Part shown: positions 58,759 through 64,000 of the stretch, one piece after another
Layout: each line of letters opens with the position of its first letter
Numbering within the stretch: position 1 is the first letter of the stretch
Assembly (NCBI RefSeq): GCF_014284305.1
Contig: NZ_JACOFW010000004.1
Location: 186,001-250,000, forward strand
DNA: 64,000 nt
Direction of reading: 5' to 3'
Source: Affinundibacterium seohonense
GTDB taxonomy: Bacteria > Pseudomonadota > Gammaproteobacteria > Burkholderiales > Burkholderiaceae_D
The notes under the pieces: generated by a model
Databases searched by the model: none
Seen by the model: only the letters and a program-made list of their open reading frames with translations
What the model was told of the DNA's origin: nothing
Position numbers and translations under genes: made by a program

Positions 58759-59562
58759 ATGGAAAGTATGCGCTTAGAAGCTAAAGCGATTGAGCAGGCC
58801 TTATACCAGCTCAATCAGGCTAACGAATATCCTTCTCTCCAAATAGAAGTGGTGGAGCAGACTGGTTCAACCAACGCAGATCTGATGCAAAGAGCCAAGA
58901 ATTTACAAACCCCGACATTGCTGTTGGCGCGTCACCAGACTGCAGGTAAAGGCCGTGCTGGTCGCAGCTGGTTGTCGACACCCGATGGTGTGTTGACTTT
59001 TTCGTTGGCATGGGAATTCCAGTCCGGTGTGCAGGGATTGATAGGTTTGCCTTTAGCTGTTGGTGTCGCCATCGCTGAACGCCTGCAGCAACTCGGGGTA
59101 CCGGTAAAATTAAAATGGCCAAATGACCTGTTGAAAGAATCAAAAAAACTAGCAGGTATTTTGGTGGAATCGCAAGTCAGTAGTGCGGGCAGTAGCTGGG
59201 CTATCATAGGCATAGGGCTAAATTTGCGTGTACCTGATGAATTAGAGCAACGCATAGGACAAGCTGTTGCCGATGCCGCGTGGCTAGCACAAATGGACAG
59301 AAATCAATTGGTCGCGCAATTGCTACAAGCTTTACAGGCTGCCTTGATAGAGTTTTCCACGCAAGGATTTGCCGCCTTTGTCGATCGTTGGAATCGTCTG
59401 CATGCTCACGCAAATCAGGCAGTGATGATTATTGATCAGCAAACGGTATTGCAGCAAGGCATTGCGCTTGGCGTGGATCAACAAGGTTGTTTGATCTTGC
59501 AAACGGAAAAAGGGGAAGTTTTGATTCATTCTGGGGATGTCTCTTTGCGGCCTTTGCCGTAA
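58759..59562 (+). CDS. birA: Biotin-[acetyl-CoA-carboxylase] ligase BirA (without HTH domain)
   Basis: 267 residues. GSTNADLMQRA, the biotin-AMP loop TAGKGRAGRSWLS (GxGRxGRxW pattern) and LKWPNDLLKESKKLAGIL are clear. The C-terminal domain ends VSLRPLP. There is no N-terminal winged helix, so it should biotinylate AccB but not act as the biotin repressor. coaX starts 39 bases after its stop; the two form a unit common in betaproteobacteria. Confidence 0.95.
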   Translation: MESMRLEAKAIEQALYQLNQANEYPSLQIEVVEQTGSTNADLMQRAKNLQTPTLLLARHQTAGKGRAGRSWLSTPDGVLTFSLAWEFQSGVQGLIGLPLAVGVAIAERLQQLGVPVKLKWPNDLLKESKKLAGILVESQVSSAGSSWAIIGIGLNLRVPDELEQRIGQAVADAAWLAQMDRNQLVAQLLQALQAALIEFSTQGFAAFVDRWNRLHAHANQAVMIIDQQTVLQQGIALGVDQQGCLILQTEKGEVLIHSGDVSLRPLP

Positions 59563-59601
59563 AATGCTTATTTCCGTTTTCCGGCTTGGTCATAAATCCA
59601 A

Positions 59602-60402
59602 ATGATAGAAAAACGTCCCATGCTCCTATTGATCGATGCCGGTAACACCAGGGTGAAATGGGCATGTGTGCCGATCGATGCTCCTTTGCAGTTCCCCGCT
59701 CCCTGGGATGCCATTGGTTCCGTATCGCACCAAGGGTTTGAACAATTGGCGCAATCGATCAGTCATCACGATTTCGTGCGTTGTAAGATATCCAATGTCG
59801 CCGGTGCGGCTTTACAGCAACGTATAGAACAATTGGTACTGACCCAGTATCCCGACTTACTCATCGAATATTTCAATGCTGCTGATGCGGTGCCTGGTGT
59901 GCAAAATCGATATCGCGATCCTGCCAAATTAGGTGCTGACCGTTTTGCGTCAGCGATCGCTGCGCATTATAGTTTTCCCGGTGATGATGTAGTGGTAGCT
60001 ACCTGCGGCACGGCGACAACGATAGACGCGATCACGGCTCAAGGAGATTTTTTGGGTGGCATGATTCTCCCTGGCCTCCAATTGATGGCAAGCGCCTTAG
60101 CAAACAACACCGCTCAATTACCGCAGATAGCACTGCATGCGGACTCGTTGGATGTGTTCGCCACGCAGACCGATCAAGCGATTGCTAGTGGTTGCCTGCA
60201 TGCACAAATCGGTGCTATGCAGTGCGCCGTACAACATTTAGCGCATCGGTGTGGCAAACCAGTGAAGCTAATCATTTCAGGCGGAGCCGCACCCTACTTG
60301 GTGCCACAACTCAGACAACTTCAACAACTCCAGCCATTTCATTGGCAAGATGTTGAGAATCTGGTGTTGACTGGTTTATGGATCGCCGCCAAATCGTCGT
60401 GA
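59602..60402 (+). CDS. coaX: Type III pantothenate kinase CoaX
   Basis: 266 residues. ASKHA-fold phosphate motifs: LLIDAGNTRVKWACV at the start, GADRFASAIAA, and VVVATCGTATTIDAI, with GGMILPGLQLM following. It phosphorylates pantothenate, the first step of CoA synthesis, without feedback inhibition by CoA. An ATG six codons in (MLLLIDAGN) is an alternative start. It follows birA and precedes the SPOR gene. Confidence 0.95.
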   Translation: MIEKRPMLLLIDAGNTRVKWACVPIDAPLQFPAPWDAIGSVSHQGFEQLAQSISHHDFVRCKISNVAGAALQQRIEQLVLTQYPDLLIEYFNAADAVPGVQNRYRDPAKLGADRFASAIAAHYSFPGDDVVVATCGTATTIDAITAQGDFLGGMILPGLQLMASALANNTAQLPQIALHADSLDVFATQTDQAIASGCLHAQIGAMQCAVQHLAHRCGKPVKLIISGGAAPYLVPQLRQLQQLQPFHWQDVENLVLTGLWIAAKSS

Positions 60403-60432
60403 TATGCAAGCACTTCATTGAGAAAATACATT

Positions 60433-61104
60433 ATGTTGAGATTCTTTTTTCTAATTTTTTTGATCGTTAATGCGCTACTGCTGGCCTTGAATCTAGGGTA
60501 CTTAGGGAAGTGGTCGAGCGAGGAGCGTGAACCATCGCGCATGAAGTTGGAGAAAAATGCCGACAATATTAAATTGATGAGTGCGAATGTCGCACAAGAT
60601 CTGATCGAAGCACAAACAAAAAAGGCTGAGCCCGTTTTAGCTTGTCTTGATTTAAGTGGTTTTACCGCAGCCGACAGTAAGAGTTTTGATGAGAAAATTA
60701 AGACACTGTCGCTGGCGACACGATTGACCCGCACTGAGTTGGCAGAGGTCGCAACGAATATGGTGTACATCCCGACACTCGGCAGCAAAGATGCAGCAGA
60801 AAAGAAAGCGGCGCAGATTCGTAAACTAGGATTCAGCGAGTTTTATATTGTGCAAGACCAAACGCCAATGCGGTGGGCGATTTCTATGGGCGTATTCAAA
60901 ACCCCCGAAGCAGCGAAAGCCCATCTAGCCAATTTGCAGAAAAAAGGATTGAAAGAAGCCAAGCTAGCACCGCGTACGGTGAGCGCTGCAAAAGTGAGTT
61001 ATCGTTTGCAAGATTTGAACCCAGAAGAAAAACAATTGGTCGAACAAATTAAGTCGGGTTTTGTTAACGCGCAGAGCCATGAATGTGCGTCCAAGACGGA
61101 GTAA
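60433..61104 (+). CDS. SPOR-domain membrane protein
   Basis: 223 residues from the ATG of MLRFFFLIFLIVNALLLALN; the long frame starts at an earlier TTG. One N-terminal membrane anchor, an ~85-residue helical linker, and a C-terminal SPOR domain (VYIPTLGSKDAAEKKAAQIR, WAISMGVFKTPEAAKAHLAN and KKGLKEAKLAPRT). SPOR domains bind denuded peptidoglycan glycan strands at division sites. The set birA-coaX-SPOR is frequent in Burkholderiales. Confidence 0.85.
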   Translation: MLRFFFLIFLIVNALLLALNLGYLGKWSSEEREPSRMKLEKNADNIKLMSANVAQDLIEAQTKKAEPVLACLDLSGFTAADSKSFDEKIKTLSLATRLTRTELAEVATNMVYIPTLGSKDAAEKKAAQIRKLGFSEFYIVQDQTPMRWAISMGVFKTPEAAKAHLANLQKKGLKEAKLAPRTVSAAKVSYRLQDLNPEEKQLVEQIKSGFVNAQSHECASKTE

Positions 61105-61263
61105 GGACAAAGTCTGTTTGTTGTTAATGGGGTGGCGTCATGAACCTGACTTGGCTGCTGGCGTTATCATGTTGATGGCTCTTGATTCGTGATCACTGTC
61201 CAACTAGATACCAAAAAAATCAAAAGAATTCAAAAAACCTCAAGAAAATCAGAGAGAAATAGC

Positions 61264-62094
61264 ATGTCTGCCGCCTTTCATTTCAAACAGGGACAAATCC
61301 CACTATTGATTTCTATGCCGCATGTCGGAACAGAAATCCCTGCCCATATCGCAGCTCAACTCAATCCAGTCGCAGAGATTAAGGCCGACACCGATTGGCA
61401 TTTGCCCCTGCTCTATAACATGCTCGATGAACTCGGCGCTTCTTGTATTCACGCCAGATATTCGCGTTATGTGATCGATTTGAATCGTCCATCGGATGAT
61501 AAGAACCTCTATCCCGGGCAAGATACCACGGGTCTTTGTCCGCTCGATACTTTCGCGAAACAAGCCTTGTATCGCAATGGTATCGGTCCCAATGCGGAAG
61601 AAGTACAGAACCGTATTCAAGATTATTGGCAGCCTTATCACCAACAATTACAAGCTGAATTAGCCCGTTTGGTCGAGGTGCATGGCATCGCGATTTTGTG
61701 GGATGCGCACTCGATAGCGTCACAAGTGCCACGTTTTTTTACAGGACGTTTACCGGATTTAAACTTCGGTACTGCGGATCAGAAGTCTTGTGATGCAAGC
61801 TTGCAAAATGCATTGGCAAATGTCATGCAAACAGGAGCGACGTCTTACACCCATGTTTTCAATGGCCGTTTTAAAGGCGGGCACATTACCCGTCATTATG
61901 GACAGCCAACGCAGCATATTCATGCGGTGCAATTGGAAATGAGTCAGTGCGTTTATATGGACGAAACGCAGCCATTTGGCTACCGCCCTGATCTGGCAGC
62001 ACAAATCCAACCGCTATTGAAAGACTTACTGCAAGCCTGTTTGCAGTGGGCGCAGCAGAACGCACAGGCAAAGAGCATAGGAAAGTCATCATGA
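61264..62094 (+). CDS. hutG: N-formylglutamate deformylase HutG
   Basis: 276 residues from the ATG of MSAAFHFKQG, preceded by AGAGAGAA; the longer GTG-started frame has a Lys-rich leader unlike the family. Motifs: PLLISMPHVGTEIP, DTDWHLPLLYNML, SRYVIDLNRPSDD and LWDAHSIASQVPRF. It releases glutamate and formate from N-formylglutamate, the last step of the HutF/HutG branch of histidine breakdown. Its stop overlaps the hutF start by 4 bases. Confidence 0.93.
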   Translation: MSAAFHFKQGQIPLLISMPHVGTEIPAHIAAQLNPVAEIKADTDWHLPLLYNMLDELGASCIHARYSRYVIDLNRPSDDKNLYPGQDTTGLCPLDTFAKQALYRNGIGPNAEEVQNRIQDYWQPYHQQLQAELARLVEVHGIAILWDAHSIASQVPRFFTGRLPDLNFGTADQKSCDASLQNALANVMQTGATSYTHVFNGRFKGGHITRHYGQPTQHIHAVQLEMSQCVYMDETQPFGYRPDLAAQIQPLLKDLLQACLQWAQQNAQAKSIGKSS

Positions 62095-63464
62095 GTACAC
62101 CACAACAGTCAATCTATGCAAAAAATGCTTTATTACCGTCTGGCTGGACTAGCAATGTTCGTTTGCACTGGAATGCCGACGGGGATTTCACACAGATAGA
62201 ATTGAATGCGGTGGCGACAGCGTATGAAGTGCAACATAGCTTCGTATCACCCGGCATGACCAACCTGCATTCTCATGCTTTTCAGAGAGCGATGGCCGGT
62301 ATGACGGAGATTGCGGGTGAAGGGCCGGATAGTTTTTGGACTTGGCGCGATTTGATGTATCGCTATGCCTTGGCAATTTCACCCGAACAAATGCAAGCAA
62401 TTGCGGCGCAGTTGTATTCCGAATGTTTGCGGCACGGTTACACGTCTGTATGTGAATTCCACTACGTACATCGTGCGCCCAATGGTGAATTTTATGCCGA
62501 CATCGCCGAGACATCAAAACAAGTAGTTGCCGCCGCTAATAATACTGGTATGGGCATCACGATGTTGCCAGTGCTGTATAGCTTTGCGGATTTTAAGCAA
62601 TTACCATTGCGCGAAGATCAAAGACGTTTTAATACCAACGTCGATCAAATTCTGCAGATCATCCAAGCATTGGAAACACAAAGAAATGTGCAAGTTGAAG
62701 TAGGCGTGGCACCGCATTCCTTACGTGCAGCCAGCACAGATCAGATTCGCGAGTTGGTAGCGGCCTTGCCGAGCGCAAGACCGATTCATATTCATATCGC
62801 AGAACAAATGCGCGAAGTGAATGCTTGCGTGGCAGCGACAGGTATGCGTCCGGTTGAACTTTTATTTGATACGCAAACTGTCGATGAACGCTGGTGCTTA
62901 GTGCATGCAACGCATTTGAATCAACAGGAAGTGGCGAGCATGGCGGCAAGTCAATCTGTCGCTGGGATTTGCACCTCGACCGAGGGTAATCTCGGCGATG
63001 GCTTTTTTGAATTGCCTGACTATATCGCCGCGCAAGGGCGATTTGGTATCGGTACCGATAGTCATGCCTCGCAGAGTGTGGTGGAAGAAATTCGTTGGCT
63101 GGAATATGGGCAGCGTTTGAAAGCGCAAGGCCGTAATATCGCCAGTGTCAAAGGACAAAGACGCGTCGCTGATTTCTTGTGGCAGCAGTGTTTGCACGGT
63201 GGCGCACAAGCTTCTGGTCGCAAAGTCGGACAACTACAAACTAACTGTCGCGCCGACTTCATTATCTTTGATGATCAGCATCCGAATTTACAAGGTCTAG
63301 ATGTGGCGGATGTCTTGAGCAGCGTGGTGTTTACCGGTAACGATAATCTTATTCGTGATGTGTATGTTGGAGGTCAACAGGTCGTTGCCGCAGGCCGCCA
63401 TCGCGATCAGACACAGATCAATGCAGATTATGTCCAATGTATGCGGCAGTTGCGGCAGCTGTAA
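62091..63464 (+). CDS. hutF: Formimidoylglutamate deiminase HutF
   Basis: 457 residues from the ATG in the ATGA overlap with hutG. Amidohydrolase landmarks: SPGMTNLHSHAFQRAMAGM with the metal HxH, HIHIAEQ, HATHLNQQEVASMA and GIGTDSHAS. It deaminates N-formimidoylglutamate to N-formylglutamate, which HutG then hydrolyses. hutH, hutU and hutI are not in the window. Confidence 0.93.
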   Translation: MSTPQQSIYAKNALLPSGWTSNVRLHWNADGDFTQIELNAVATAYEVQHSFVSPGMTNLHSHAFQRAMAGMTEIAGEGPDSFWTWRDLMYRYALAISPEQMQAIAAQLYSECLRHGYTSVCEFHYVHRAPNGEFYADIAETSKQVVAAANNTGMGITMLPVLYSFADFKQLPLREDQRRFNTNVDQILQIIQALETQRNVQVEVGVAPHSLRAASTDQIRELVAALPSARPIHIHIAEQMREVNACVAATGMRPVELLFDTQTVDERWCLVHATHLNQQEVASMAASQSVAGICTSTEGNLGDGFFELPDYIAAQGRFGIGTDSHASQSVVEEIRWLEYGQRLKAQGRNIASVKGQRRVADFLWQQCLHGGAQASGRKVGQLQTNCRADFIIFDDQHPNLQGLDVADVLSSVVFTGNDNLIRDVYVGGQQVVAAGRHRDQTQINADYVQCMRQLRQL

Positions 63465-63540
63465 TCGCGCTGCTTTTGAGGTGTGACAATAAAAACGAAG
63501 TAAAAAAACGATAAAAGATAAACGATAATAGGGGAAAAAC

Positions 63541-64000
63541 ATGAAGACATTTGCGATTAAGCATTTGAATGGATTACTAATAGGCTTAGGCGTATTAACA
63601 GCACCAGTATTGGCAATTGCTGCCCAATTTTCCACCACAAGTTCAGCTATCTCTGCAGAAAAGAGCGATCGCCAAGCCTCGTCACTGGCAGCGCGACTCC
63701 AGGCTTTAGATCAATTACTCGCCGAACAATGGGAATACGGTTTACGCACGAATCCGGAATATGCGTCGATGTTAGGTGACAAGCGCTTCAATGATCAACT
63801 ACGCGACTTCTCACAAAGTGCGATTGATACGAATTTGAAGAAAAGTCGTGAGTTCCTGAAGCGCTTCCAAGCCATCGATACCAAGGGATTTGATGTGCAG
63901 CAAAAGCTGAACAAAGACTTGATGGTGCGTCAGTTACAAGAAGAATTAGAAGGCGCACGTTTTAAAAATTGGCAAATGCCAGTGCTGCAAAATTCTGGTT
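63541..64000 (+). CDS. DUF885 family protein, N-terminal part (cut by window edge)
   Basis: An open frame from an ATG preceded by AGGGGAAA runs to the end of the window (153 codons seen). A signal peptide (LLIGLGVLTAPVLAIAA) is followed by LDQLLAEQWEYGLRTNPEYA and SMLGDKRFNDQLRDFS, the typical start of DUF885 proteins. It is 76 bases downstream of hutF and reads the same way. The catalytic HExxPGHH part would be beyond the window. It resembles the DUF885 gene at 41538-43403 in layout. Confidence 0.82.
   Translation, partial: MKTFAIKHLNGLLIGLGVLTAPVLAIAAQFSTTSSAISAEKSDRQASSLAARLQALDQLLAEQWEYGLRTNPEYASMLGDKRFNDQLRDFSQSAIDTNLKKSREFLKRFQAIDTKGFDVQQKLNKDLMVRQLQEELEGARFKNWQMPVLQNSG

Overview
The window looks like a chromosome segment of a betaproteobacterium of the order Burkholderiales, most likely Oxalobacteraceae and possibly close to Undibacterium. 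The genus is an inference from gene content and protein style, not a search result. Supporting points are the order tRNA-Tyr/Gly/Thr - tuf - tRNA-Trp - secE - nusG - rplKAJL - rpoBC, the following birA-coaX-SPOR gene set, the wealth of chemoreceptors and TonB-dependent receptors, and a base composition near 50% G+C.

Layout. 1-1554: the C-terminal two thirds or so of a contractile tail sheath protein, probably of an extracellular contractile injection system, plus a 51-codon overlapping ORF; nothing else of that cluster lies to the right. 1576-11557: a zinc-binding-type chemoreceptor, an SH3/membrane protein pair, a citrulline-hydrolase-like gene divergent from an Lrp-type regulator, small membrane/DUF proteins and an orphan periplasmic binding protein. 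11677-23546: an iron block. It holds a membrane-anchored NADPH-flavodoxin reductase, ApbE, a DUF4198 protein, a DUF2271 protein with a visible FMN-attachment motif, a PepSY membrane protein, a PiuC/YbiX dioxygenase, a Fiu-like siderophore receptor, a ferritin-like protein, and a HemP - small Cys protein - DUF2325 group. Four Fur-box-like palindromes sit in three intergenic spaces.

23774-44355: a mixed accessory and metabolic region. It contains a second periplasmic binding protein, lrgAB-like genes, copZ/copA followed by the decayed remains of cueR, DoxX and PsiF proteins, a third binding protein divergent from a second chemoreceptor, a DUF938 methyltransferase, a large TonB receptor, an ArsC-like protein, a YciI-like protein, a fourth binding protein, an S9 peptidase, a DUF885 protein and an MgtC-family membrane protein. 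44449-58679: the essential translation/transcription cluster, starting at a textbook sigma70 promoter and ending at a strong terminator after rpoC. 58759-64000: birA, coaX, a SPOR protein, hutG-hutF (last steps of histidine breakdown) and the start of a second DUF885 protein cut by the window edge.

The most coherent accessory system is the Fur-linked iron block. The Fiu-like receptor would import ferric siderophore, and the NADPH reductase, PepSY protein and flavinylated DUF2271 protein could carry electrons to reduce the iron. PiuC, the ferritin-like protein and the hemP operon belong to the same response. Many starts were moved inward from the longest reading frame where a Shine-Dalgarno sequence, signal peptide or family start supported it; this is stated per entry.
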